Positions 32,844-40,492 of a stretch of 46,614 nucleotides of DNA are shown here, in pieces. The notes under the pieces were generated by a model that saw nothing but the letters and a program-made list of their open reading frames with translations, was not told where the DNA came from and made no database searches. The position numbers were made by a program, and so were the translations under genes. The stretch's first letter is position 1, and each line of letters opens with the position of its first letter. Source of the stretch: an uncultured Butyrivibrio sp. (GTDB lineage: Bacteria > Bacillota > Clostridia > Lachnospirales > Lachnospiraceae); contig CAMNEA010000017.1 of NCBI GenBank assembly GCA_946536145.1, forward strand, positions 1 through 46,614, read 5' to 3'.

Positions 32844-33713
32844 ATGAAGCATAAATTTTTAGTTTTGGGCGTGATGATGAGCTGCCTTCTTGGGTTATCA
32901 GCCTGTGGTCAGGAAGCTGCACCGAAGACTGATGTTTTGGAAGGAAGCCGGTATCACTCCGAACTTTTCAAGGAATCTACAATTGCTGATTACGCTAAAT
33001 ATGTCGAAGACGATGTGTTTGAACGCTGGTACCTTGAGGGAGTTACACCTGAGAATTTTGAGCCGAGAGTATATTTTGATATAGCTATGAACTTTGATTC
33101 TCAGACGGGTGCTCTGGATTATGACAATGAGTACTACGAGGTGATGAGGTCAGGATATGACAGCTGGTACAAGGCTCTTGAAGACATGGGCTACAGCTCA
33201 TTGGATACACTTCAGAATGACCTTAATGTAACAGATGTCAAGTATGATCTGGACGATGACGAGGCCCTTGTGATCGACGCAACTGTTCAGGGAACCAAAC
33301 ATTCAGCACTCTTTAAGATCTATCTTGGCAACGATTTCAAACCCACAGATATGGGTGTTACTGTAAACAGAACGACCGGAGAGAAGCTTGAAAATGCCGG
33401 CCTTAATACACTTCTCGGTATGGGAATGGCATTCACCATACTGATCATTATCTCACTTATCATCTCACTCTTCCCGATATTCATCGGCGGTGGCAAAAAG
33501 AAGAAAGAGAGTGACAAGGAGATTGCCGAGAAGGCTATTAATTCCGCAGTAACACAGATAGCAGATAAAGAGGAAGAGGATCTTTCTTCAGATATGGAAC
33601 TTGTAGCAGTAATCTCAGCAGCTATAGCAGCTTATGAGGGAAGCACAAGTACCGAAGGATTCCAGGTAAGATCCATCAGAAGAGTAAACAGTAAATGGAA
33701 AGCAAATAAGTAA
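32844..33713 (+). CDS. Lipoprotein fused to an OadG-type decarboxylase gamma/delta subunit
   Basis: A 289-aa protein. Residues 1-21 form a lipoprotein signal (lipobox LSAC, C21). Residues about 35-180 form a soluble extracytoplasmic domain, possibly of the DUF3887 kind. One membrane helix follows at about 190-214, then a lysine run and a cytoplasmic tail (about 220-289) with the OadG pattern MELVAVISAAIAAYEGS and VRSIRRVNSKWKANK. Normal OadG/MmdD proteins are 80-150 aa and have only the helix and tail, where they hold the carboxyltransferase on the membrane pump. Start ATG 32844 (GGGAG eight bases upstream) is preferred over ATG 32826, which touches the previous stop codon. Confidence 0.8.
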   Translation: MKHKFLVLGVMMSCLLGLSACGQEAAPKTDVLEGSRYHSELFKESTIADYAKYVEDDVFERWYLEGVTPENFEPRVYFDIAMNFDSQTGALDYDNEYYEVMRSGYDSWYKALEDMGYSSLDTLQNDLNVTDVKYDLDDDEALVIDATVQGTKHSALFKIYLGNDFKPTDMGVTVNRTTGEKLENAGLNTLLGMGMAFTILIIISLIISLFPIFIGGGKKKKESDKEIAEKAINSAVTQIADKEEEDLSSDMELVAVISAAIAAYEGSTSTEGFQVRSIRRVNSKWKANK

Positions 33714-33734
33714 TTGCCGTTGAAAGGAGAAACA

Positions 33735-34100
33735 ATGAAGAACTATACAATAACCGTTAATGGAAACGTGTATGATGTAACAGTAGAGGAAGGCGCAGGA
33801 TCAGGCGCAGCAGTAGCAGCACCCGCAAGACCTGCAGCTCCCAAGGCAGCTCCTGCAGCTCCCAAGGCTGCAAGTGCAGGCGCAGGTTCAGTTAAGATCG
33901 AAGCCGGCGCAGCAGGTAAGGTACTCAGAATTGATTCAGCAGTAGGCGCAGCTGTTAAGAAGGGTGATGCAGTAGTTACTCTTGAGTCTATGAAGATGGA
34001 GATCCCTATGGTTGCTCCTCAGGACGGAACAGTTGCCAGCATAGATGTCGCTGCAGGTGATGCAGTTGAGGCAGGAAGAGTTCTTGCAACTCTTAACTAA
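33735..34100 (+). CDS. Biotin carboxyl carrier subunit of the decarboxylase
   Basis: A 121-aa carrier. Residues 1-20 form a small beta segment (MKNYTITVNGNVYDVTVEE), about 21-52 an Ala/Pro-rich flexible linker, and about 53-121 the biotinyl domain with ESMKMEIP, in which K87 receives biotin. It carries CO2 between the carboxyltransferases and the membrane beta subunit. Start ATG 33735 has AAAGGAGA at a good distance; the longer frame from 33714 begins at the previous stop. Confidence 0.93.
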   Translation: MKNYTITVNGNVYDVTVEEGAGSGAAVAAPARPAAPKAAPAAPKAASAGAGSVKIEAGAAGKVLRIDSAVGAAVKKGDAVVTLESMKMEIPMVAPQDGTVASIDVAAGDAVEAGRVLATLN

Positions 34101-34134
34101 TTAGTCATAGTTTAAAGACAGAAAGAGGATACGA

Positions 34135-35277
34135 ATGGATTACATAGTTAATACATTATCTAATCTCTGGCATCAGACCGCATTTACAACTATGTCGCCC
34201 GGCAACTATATAATGGTTGTGGTTGCACTTATTTTCTTGTATCTTGCGATTGCCAAGGGATTCGAGCCTTTGCTCCTTGTACCGATTTCTTTCGGTATGC
34301 TTTTGGTAAATATTTATCCCGACATCATGGCAAAACCTGTTGGAGATGCAGCCGGCGGACTTCTGCATTATTTCTACATACTTGACGAATATGCGATCCT
34401 GCCTTCACTGATCTTCCTCGGAGTAGGTGCCATGACAGACTTTGGTCCCCTTATTGCCAATCCCATAAGCTTCCTTATGGGTGCAGGAGCCCAGTTTGGT
34501 ATTTTCGCAGCTTACTTCATGGCTATCTTTTTCGGATTTAATGATCAGCAGGCTGCTGCAGTATCCATCATCGGTGGTGCTGACGGCCCTACATCAATCT
34601 TCCTTGCAAGTAAGCTTCATCAGACTTCAATCCTCGGACCTATCGCCGTAGCTGCTTATTCATACATGGCTCTGGTTCCGATGATTCAGCCTCCTATCAT
34701 GAAGGCTCTTACAACTGAAAAAGAGAGAAAGATCAGAATGCAGCAGCTTAGAGAAGTTTCCAAGCTTGAGAAGATTCTTTTCCCTATCATCGTTACAATA
34801 GTTGTAAGCATGATCCTTCCTACAACAGCACCTCTTATCGGTATGCTGATGCTCGGTAACCTCTTCAGAGAGTCAGGTGTTGTTCGTCAGCTTCAGGAGA
34901 CAGCATCCAATGCACTTATGTACATTGTTGTTATTCTCCTTGGAACTTCAGTTGGAGCTACAACCAGCGCAGAGGCTTTCCTTAACACAACAACACTTAT
35001 CATCGTTGTTCTCGGACTTATAGCATTTGCGTTTGGTACTGCGGCAGGATGTCTTCTTGGTAAGCTACTGTGCTTTATCACAGGCGGCAAGATCAATCCG
35101 CTTATCGGTTCTGCCGGTGTATCAGCCGTTCCTATGGCTGCCCGTGTATCACAGAAGGTCGGTGCAGAATATGATCCGTCCAACTTCCTGCTGATGCATG
35201 CTATGGGACCTAACGTTGCCGGTGTTATTGGCACAGCCGTAGTTGCCGGAACATTTATGGCAGTATTCGGGGTTTAA
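34135..35277 (+). CDS. Sodium-translocating decarboxylase beta subunit
   Basis: A 380-aa polytopic membrane protein (OadB/MmdB/GcdB family), which decarboxylates carboxybiotin and exports Na+. The family hallmark [17 protein letters not shown], with the sodium-coupled aspartate, is present, as are [15 protein letters not shown] in the first half and [14 protein letters not shown] and [15 protein letters not shown] towards the end. About nine or ten hydrophobic segments are seen. RBS AAAGAGG precedes ATG 34135. It is the pump of this operon and makes a cytoplasmic role for the neighbouring carboxyltransferases as carboxylases unlikely. Confidence 0.95.
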   Translation: MDYIVNTLSNLWHQTAFTTMSPGNYIMVVVALIFLYLAIAKGFEPLLLVPISFGMLLVNIYPDIMAKPVGDAAGGLLHYFYILDEYAILPSLIFLGVGAMTDFGPLIANPISFLMGAGAQFGIFAAYFMAIFFGFNDQQAAAVSIIGGADGPTSIFLASKLHQTSILGPIAVAAYSYMALVPMIQPPIMKALTTEKERKIRMQQLREVSKLEKILFPIIVTIVVSMILPTTAPLIGMLMLGNLFRESGVVRQLQETASNALMYIVVILLGTSVGATTSAEAFLNTTTLIIVVLGLIAFAFGTAAGCLLGKLLCFITGGKINPLIGSAGVSAVPMAARVSQKVGAEYDPSNFLLMHAMGPNVAGVIGTAVVAGTFMAVFGV

Positions 35278-35307
35278 TTAATAGAAAAAAGAAAGGAAAT
35301 TATAGAT

Positions 35308-36720
35308 ATGGCAGATATAGTAAAAAAGCCGGTTCGTATCAATGAGACTGTTCTTCGTGATGCTCATCAGTCTCTTATCGCAACAAGAATGCCTACCGAG
35401 GTTATGTTGCCGATAATCGATACAATGGATAAGGTTGGATATAACGCAGTAGAGTGCTGGGGCGGTGCTACATTTGATGCCTGCATGAGATTCCTCAAGG
35501 AAGATCCCTGGGAGAGACTCCGTCAGCTCAGAAAGGGCTTCAAGAACACCAAGCTGCAGATGCTCCTTCGTGGACAGAATATTCTTGGTTACAAGCACTA
35601 TCCTGATGATGTTGTAGAATACTTTGTTCAGAAGTCAATCGCCAACGGTATTGACAACATCAGAATTTTCGACTGCCTCAATGACCTCCGTAACCTTGAG
35701 GCATCAGTAAAGGCTTGTAAGAAAGAGGGCGGACATGCACAGATAGCTCTTGCATATACACTTGGTGATGCTTACACAGAGGAATACTGGATGAGCGTTG
35801 CAAAAGATATTGAGAGCATGGGTGCAGATTCAATCTGTATCAAGGATATGGCAGGACTTCTTCTTCCTTACGAGGCAGAGAAGCTCGTCAAGGCTCTTAA
35901 GAGCGCTACCAAGCTTCCTATTGACCTTCACACACATTACACCTCAGGTGTTGCCAGCATGACATACATGAAGGCTGCTGAGGCAGGCGTTGATATCATC
36001 GACTGCGCAATTTCTCCATTTGCTCTTGGAACTTCACAGCCTGCTACAGAGGTAATGGTTGAGGCCTTCAAGGGTCAGCCTTTCGAGACTGGTCTTGATC
36101 AGAAGCTTCTTGCCAAGATCGCAGATCACTTCAGACCTTACAGAGAAGAGTGCCTTAAGTCAGGACTTATGGATCCTAAGGTACTTGGTGTTAATATCAA
36201 GACTCTTATGTATCAGGTTCCCGGCGGAATGCTTTCCAACATGGTTAGCCAGCTCAAGGAGCAGAATGCAAGCGACAAGTACACAGCAGTGCTTGAGGAG
36301 ATCCCTCGTGTTCGTAAGGACTTCGGTGAGCCACCTCTTGTTACACCTTCATCACAGATCGTTGGTACTCAGGCCGTTATGAACGTGCTTATGGGTGAGA
36401 GATATAAGGTTGCAACAGACCAGACCAAGGATCTTCTTGCAGGTGAGTATGGTAAGACAATCAAGCCGTTCAACCCTGAAGTTCAGAAGAAGATCATCGG
36501 AGATCGAGAGGTTATTACCTGCAGACCTGCAGACAAGCTTGCGCCCAAGCTTCCTGAGTTCGAGGAGAGCATCAAGGAGTGGAAACAGCAGGATGAGGAC
36601 GTACTTTCATACGCACTCTTCCCTCAGGTTGCTACTGACTTCTTCAAGTATCGTTTAGCTCAGCAGGAAAAGGTAGACATTTCCGCAGCTGACACCAAAA
36701 ACGGAGCATACCCGGTGTGA
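35308..36720 (+). CDS. oadA: Oxaloacetate decarboxylase alpha / pyruvate carboxylase type carboxyltransferase, no biotin domain
   Basis: A 470-aa TIM-barrel carboxyltransferase of the OadA/PycB/5S family. Seen are the N-terminal NETVLRDAHQSLIATRM, the carbamylated-lysine region SICIKDMAGLLLPYEAEKL, the metal-binding HTHYTSG, and the conserved-carboxylase C-terminal domain (VPGGMLSNMVSQLKEQNA). The biotinyl domain found in fused OadA proteins is missing; K87 of the separate carrier takes over. It would transfer the carboxyl group of oxaloacetate to biotin, giving pyruvate. Its stop codon lies within the left inverted repeat of the element at 36716-36883. Last gene of the operon. Confidence 0.92.
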   Translation: MADIVKKPVRINETVLRDAHQSLIATRMPTEVMLPIIDTMDKVGYNAVECWGGATFDACMRFLKEDPWERLRQLRKGFKNTKLQMLLRGQNILGYKHYPDDVVEYFVQKSIANGIDNIRIFDCLNDLRNLEASVKACKKEGGHAQIALAYTLGDAYTEEYWMSVAKDIESMGADSICIKDMAGLLLPYEAEKLVKALKSATKLPIDLHTHYTSGVASMTYMKAAEAGVDIIDCAISPFALGTSQPATEVMVEAFKGQPFETGLDQKLLAKIADHFRPYREECLKSGLMDPKVLGVNIKTLMYQVPGGMLSNMVSQLKEQNASDKYTAVLEEIPRVRKDFGEPPLVTPSSQIVGTQAVMNVLMGERYKVATDQTKDLLAGEYGKTIKPFNPEVQKKIIGDREVITCRPADKLAPKLPEFEESIKEWKQQDEDVLSYALFPQVATDFFKYRLAQQEKVDISAADTKNGAYPV

Positions 36721-36883
36721 GTGATATAGCAGACAGAAGTCATGAGGTCTTGTGCTTGCACAAGAGACCTCATGACCTCGGGATGCGAACAGACATGAGG
36801 AAGTAGCGGGGCAGGGGCCCTGCGGATTCCGAATGTCTGTAGGATTGCGGGAGCGAAGCGGAGCAATCCGTATATCACTCACA
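36716..36883 (+). repeat. 168-bp element with 13-bp inverted ends and three internal hairpins
   Basis: The ends TGTGAGTGATATA (36716-36728) and TATATCACTCACA (36871-36883) are perfect inverted repeats. Between them lie three separate helices: GTCATGAGGTC+TTGTGC with its complement (36739-36776, two-base bulge), ACAGACAT (36789-36796) with ATGTCTGT (36833-36840) enclosing GGAA/TTCC and GCAGG/CCTGC pairs, and GGATTGC (36842-36848) with GCAATCC (36863-36869). Folded as RNA this is a closed multi-branch structure; as DNA it looks like a small non-autonomous mobile element. Which one it is cannot be decided from one copy. Confidence 0.75.
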
Positions 36884-36921
36884 AAGTGGATTCATCAATG
36901 CGAACAGACATGAGGAAGTAG
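36783..36921 (+). repeat. 24-bp direct repeat pair
   Basis: The 24-base word beginning ATGCGAACAGACATGAGG and ending AAGTAG occurs identically at 36783-36806 and 36898-36921, a spacing of 115 bp. The first copy lies inside the foldable element, the second just beyond its right end, as if part of a second element had been left there or the element had been inserted next to a relative. Confidence 0.85.
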
Positions 36922-36947
36922 TGATAATACCCACCGGCTAGATCATA

Positions 36948-37093
36948 TTTTTGATCTATACCGGCCCGACGGAATACATTTTATCAAAACAAAAAGAAAC
37001 GTCAAGGACAAGCAAAGTTTGCAAAAACACGCAAATCCTTGACGCTTCTTTTAGTTTTGAAATTAGCTGGCTAAGCCGGGCCTGTATCAAAAA
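36948..37093. repeat. Long imperfect hairpin of about 146 bp
   Basis: Inner arms of 25 bases (36984-37008 and 37036-37060) pair with two mismatches and enclose a 27-base loop that itself contains GCAAA/TTTGC. Outer arms continue the symmetry: ATACCGGCCCG (36958-36968) against CGGGCCTGTAT (37077-37087, one mismatch), and TTTTTGAT (36948-36955) against ATCAAAAA (37086-37093) with a small offset. Between outer and inner arms there is an unpaired stretch on each side. It has no T tract directly after the stem. Confidence 0.8.
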
Positions 37094-37157
37094 GAAATCA
37101 GGGGGTAAATTTGAGCTCAGGCAATTTGATACATATATATAAATCATATTCATATGA

Positions 37158-37182
37158 ATTTTTGAATCGAGGATTCAAAAAT
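37158..37182. repeat. Perfect 11-bp hairpin
   Basis: ATTTTTGAATC (37158-37168) and GATTCAAAAAT (37172-37182) with loop GAG. No function is evident. Confidence 0.7.
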
Positions 37183-37328
37183 GTATAGTTTCTTATTTTC
37201 GGGGCGATTTCACTGCCTGACTTACAGCTTTGTCAGCAACAATCCTTCTCTAAAGAGTTCTAAAGAATTCACTGCAAGCAGTCCTTACCTTAATGCCTGG
37301 AACGTCACTTTACTTGCAATTTGTACCT

Positions 37329-37605
37329 TGATGATGATTTCTGCTAGTCTAGGTCATGGTTGGTACAAGAATACTGTTCCCAATCAGTATAAATATGGAC
37401 CCCGATGATGTTTTCTGCTCATCAAGGTCATACTTGGCTTCAGAATACTGCTTCAGATCCATAAAAATATGGCCCAGGATAAAGCTTTCTGCTCTTGCAG
37501 GTCATACTTGTCTCCAGAATACTGCTTAGATCAATATAAATATGGACCCAGATGATGCTTTCTGTTCTTCCGGATCATACTTGGTTTCAGAATACTGTAT
37601 TCAGG
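37329..37605 (+). repeat. 73-74-bp tandem repeat, about 3.7 diverged copies
   Basis: The anchor word TTTCTG recurs at 37338, 37412, 37486 and 37559, that is at spacings of 74, 74 and 73 bp. Around it each copy repeats GATGATG, then GGTCATACTTGG-like and AGAATACTG segments, and ends in ATAAATATGGACCC or a close variant. A period not divisible by three argues against a repeated protein. The copies differ by many substitutions, so the array is old or has been evolving under looser constraint. Confidence 0.85.
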
Positions 37606-37617
37606 AGCAAGATATTA

Positions 37618-37835
37618 GAAGTCGTCGTCCTAGAAAGCAAAAAAGTGTATACAGGACGCCGGAAAAAGCAGATTAAGGACAAGTTTAAACCAAATGGAGA
37701 AGAAGTCGTCGTCCCAGAAAGAGGAAAAGTGCTGACAGGACGCCGGAACGAGCTGCTTAAGGGTGGGTTTAAAGAAAATTGAGCTGAAGTCGTCGTCCTG
37801 GAAAGCGAAAAAGTGTATACAGGATGCCGGAAAGT
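37618..37835 (+). repeat. 84-bp tandem repeat, about 2.6 copies
   Basis: GAAGTCGTCGTCC begins copies at 37618, 37702 and 37786, exactly 84 bp apart. Each copy continues with an AGAAAG-type word, an AAAGTG segment, ACAGGACGCCGG and, in the first two, a less conserved second half. The period is divisible by three (28 codons). Copy 1 and 2 are open on the plus strand as EVVV...TGRR repeats but a stop falls before copy 3; the minus strand is open across all copies. It follows the 74-bp array at a distance of 12 bp. Confidence 0.85.
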
Positions 37836-37962
37836 GCTGGCGCACACCTGCGGTATCATTGTCCGAAGATTGATGCTAAAGAATTATATGTGACAAAAAT
37901 TATCTTCTTTCTTAGGCGAGTTTTTTATACGTGAGTGGTTCTACAGTGCTTTTTCTGCAGAA

Positions 37963-38012
37963 TTGATCCGAGGCGGGAACCCATGGGCTGTTTTTTTCGG
38001 GGCTCGGATCAA
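37963..38012 (+). repeat. Hairpin with 10-bp closing stem
   Basis: TTGATCCGAG (37963-37972) pairs perfectly with CTCGGATCAA (38003-38012). The 30-base interior contains CCCATGGG and a run of seven Ts. It could be part of a small structured RNA that ends at the terminator at 38230, or a processed element; no known RNA family was recognised. Confidence 0.6.
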
Positions 38013-38229
38013 AACGGCCTATAGGAATAATCTATAAATCTAATGAATGTTTTGATTATTTTACATATTCAGGAAATATTGCTTTAGAGTAAAATCACTC
38101 TACATACTAATCCTTAAACTTAAAAAGATATTGTAAATAAATGTCGCTTCTTTACATTGTGATACAATGCATATCCTTCAGACCATTACAAGTCAAAAAC
38201 CGGATCAAACTTCATTGAATATAAGCCTT

Positions 38230-38267
38230 GATAAAACTTTCTCCGACAAGTAGTTTTATCTTTTTTT
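38230..38267 (+). terminator. Intrinsic terminator upstream of glgX
   Basis: GATAAAACT (38230-38238) and AGTTTTATC (38252-38260) form a perfect 9-bp stem, followed by TTTTTTT. It lies 48 bases before glgX and 1.5 kb after oadA, so it must end a transcript that comes from within the non-coding region, or read-through from the operon upstream. Confidence 0.75.
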
Positions 38268-38314
38268 ATGTTTTTTTCCCTCTTTTGTATCTTAATTAAT
38301 GTTAAAATCAATAT

Positions 38315-40492
38315 ATGAACGAATACAGAAGACACAGACTTAACAAAAGAATAGTCGAGATTGGTGAGAGACAGGTCAGAGAGCTTAGAAAGGCAGAGAT
38401 AGGAAGACAGCTCCTAGCCCTTGATGAAGTGAGCGGTTTCAGGATTAGACCCGGCTTTTATAACATAAACGGCGCAACAATGCTGACTGACGGAGTTAAT
38501 TTTACCGCTTATTCGAATGGTGCCACATCAATAACTCTTCTTCTTTTTAAAAGAGGAGAGGCTATGCCTTTTGCTGAGATACCGTTCCCTGAGAGCTATA
38601 GGATAGGCAAGGTTTATTCGATGATTGTCTTCGGGCTTGATATCGAGAACCTTGAGTATGCCTATGTGGTGGATGGACCGTGGGAGCCGGAGAAGGGCCT
38701 TTTGTTTGACAAGAATCACAGACTGCTTGATCCATACGCCAAGGCTGTCTCGGGACAGCGTATATGGGGACAGAGCCCCAATAAGGACGGTTCTTACAGG
38801 GCCAGGGTTGTAAGGGACAACTTCGAGTGGAATGATACTAACAGTCTTAATATCCCTATGAGCGATTCCGTTATCTACGAGATGCATGTGCGGGGCTTCA
38901 CAATGGATCCGTCTTCCGGAGTGAAATTCAGAGGAACCTTTGAAGGAATCAAGGAGAAGGTTGATTATCTCAAAAGACTCGGCATCACTGCCGTAGAGCT
39001 CATGCCGATATTTGAGTTCGATGAGACCAGAGACAAGAGGGAAGTTGGAGGCAGGACTCTTCTCGACTACTGGGGATATAATACCATCAGCTTTTTTGCA
39101 CCGAATACAAGCTACGCGTCTCAGAGTGAGTATAACAAAGAGGGCGTTGAGCTTAAACATATGATCAAGACCCTTAAGGATAACGGAATTGAGGTTATCC
39201 TTGATGTCGTGTTCAATCATACGGCAGAGGGCAATGAGAATGGTCCGTTTATTTCATTTAAGGGATTTGACAACAATATTTTCTATCTGCTGACACCGCG
39301 CGGACAGTACTACAACTTCAGCGGCTGCGGCAATACCATGAACTGCAACCACCCGATGGTTCAGGAGTATATCGTTGAATGCCTCAGGTACTGGGTAGAG
39401 GAATACCGTGTAGACGGATTCAGGTTTGATCTGGCAAGTATCCTCGGAAGGGATCAGGATGGAGCTCCCATGGAGAAACCTCCGCTTATTCAAAGACTTG
39501 CCTATGACCCGATACTTGGCAATGTCAAGCTGATAGCAGAGGCCTGGGATGCAGGCGGAATGTATCAGGTTGGTAATTTCCCGGCATGGAAGAGATGGGC
39601 TGAGTGGAACGGCAAGTACAGGGATGACATCAGGTCTTTTCTTAAGGGGGATATCTGGGCAGCGCCGGAGGCAGTCAAGAGGATAACAGGTTCGATGGAT
39701 CTCTATGGCGGTTCATACCTTGGATATGAGTCTTCGGTCAATTTTATCACATGCCATGACGGTTTTACCCTTCACGACCTCTATTCATATAATGGCAAGC
39801 ACAATGAGGACAACGGCTGGAACAATACGGACGGAGCCAACGACAACAGGAGCTGGAACTGCGGAGTTGAAGGTGAGACTGACGATCCGTATATCAACGA
39901 CCTGCGCTTCAGGATGATGAGAAATGCCATCGCAGTTCTGATGTGCAGCAGAGGAACTCCGATGATCTATGCAGGCGACGAGTTCGCCAATACACAGTTT
40001 GGCAACAACAACGCCTACTGCCAGGATAATGAGATCTCGTGGCTCAACTGGGAGTTTCTCTCCAAGAACAAGGTCTATTTTGATTTTTACCGCAACATGA
40101 TCCAGTTCAGGAGAAAACATCCCTGTATAAGAAAGGATCTAAAGGCAGCGGAGTGCGGGTATCCACATATATCGGTACATACTGAGAACCCCGACAATGG
40201 CAATATCAGTGATAGCTCAAGGGTGATCTGTATAAGGTATGCGGGTTACATCCAGAGAAAGGGCCACGATGATATTGTTTATCTGGCTATAAACGCTTTT
40301 TGGGAAGATATTCAGATTACACTGCCCAATCCTCCTGAGGGGGCATTCTGGTCGCTGTGCGTCGATACCGGAGATGAGAGCGGCAAGTATTTTTATAACA
40401 GACCAAAGCCACTGACCTGGCGAAACAAGACTTTAAAGGCGAGAAGCGTAAGCGTATTTATCGTGGCTTATGGAGCGGGATATGGCAGATGA
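38315..40492 (+). CDS. glgX: Glycogen debranching enzyme (GH13, isoamylase/GlgX type)
   Basis: A 725-aa cytoplasmic enzyme that hydrolyses alpha-1,6 branches of glycogen or limit dextrins. An N-terminal CBM48 domain (about 40-165, GFRIRPGFYNINGATML onward) precedes the GH13 barrel, with DVVFNHTAEG (about 297-306), the nucleophile D372 in VDGFRFDLAS, the acid E409 in LIAEAWDAGG and the third acid D482 in ITCHDGFTLHD. The start ATG 38315 is fixed by an in-frame stop at 38303 upstream, yet no purine-rich ribosome site is visible in the preceding 20 bases. The next gene overlaps its end by 11 bp. Confidence 0.94.
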   Translation: MNEYRRHRLNKRIVEIGERQVRELRKAEIGRQLLALDEVSGFRIRPGFYNINGATMLTDGVNFTAYSNGATSITLLLFKRGEAMPFAEIPFPESYRIGKVYSMIVFGLDIENLEYAYVVDGPWEPEKGLLFDKNHRLLDPYAKAVSGQRIWGQSPNKDGSYRARVVRDNFEWNDTNSLNIPMSDSVIYEMHVRGFTMDPSSGVKFRGTFEGIKEKVDYLKRLGITAVELMPIFEFDETRDKREVGGRTLLDYWGYNTISFFAPNTSYASQSEYNKEGVELKHMIKTLKDNGIEVILDVVFNHTAEGNENGPFISFKGFDNNIFYLLTPRGQYYNFSGCGNTMNCNHPMVQEYIVECLRYWVEEYRVDGFRFDLASILGRDQDGAPMEKPPLIQRLAYDPILGNVKLIAEAWDAGGMYQVGNFPAWKRWAEWNGKYRDDIRSFLKGDIWAAPEAVKRITGSMDLYGGSYLGYESSVNFITCHDGFTLHDLYSYNGKHNEDNGWNNTDGANDNRSWNCGVEGETDDPYINDLRFRMMRNAIAVLMCSRGTPMIYAGDEFANTQFGNNNAYCQDNEISWLNWEFLSKNKVYFDFYRNMIQFRRKHPCIRKDLKAAECGYPHISVHTENPDNGNISDSSRVICIRYAGYIQRKGHDDIVYLAINAFWEDIQITLPNPPEGAFWSLCVDTGDESGKYFYNRPKPLTWRNKTLKARSVSVFIVAYGAGYGR

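Larger units (their letters stand above)
36721..38314. other. 1.6-kb non-coding region dense in structured and repeated DNA
   Basis: No open frame here has a convincing start, ribosome site or family resemblance. The region instead contains, from left to right, a foldable element with inverted ends, a partial second copy of its inner part, a long imperfect hairpin, a short perfect hairpin, two unrelated tandem repeat arrays, another hairpin and a terminator, each listed separately. The stretch 37861-37962 and 38013-38229 show nothing clear beyond a small CATTGT/ACAATG symmetry at 38155-38169. Confidence 0.8.

Noticed and set aside
37181..37408. 75-codon open frame on the plus strand in the gene-free island
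   Set aside because: No ribosome site, no recognisable family, and its 3' third lies in the 74-bp repeat array whose period is not a multiple of three.
37329..37835. CRISPR array
   Set aside because: Units are 73-84 bp, diverged along their whole length and directly adjacent; there is no short constant repeat with unique spacers and no cas gene nearby.
37587..37859. 90-codon minus-strand frame over the 84-bp repeats
   Set aside because: Openness follows from the repeat unit itself; there is no ribosome site and the start lies in degenerate repeat sequence. Kept only as an open question in the findings.
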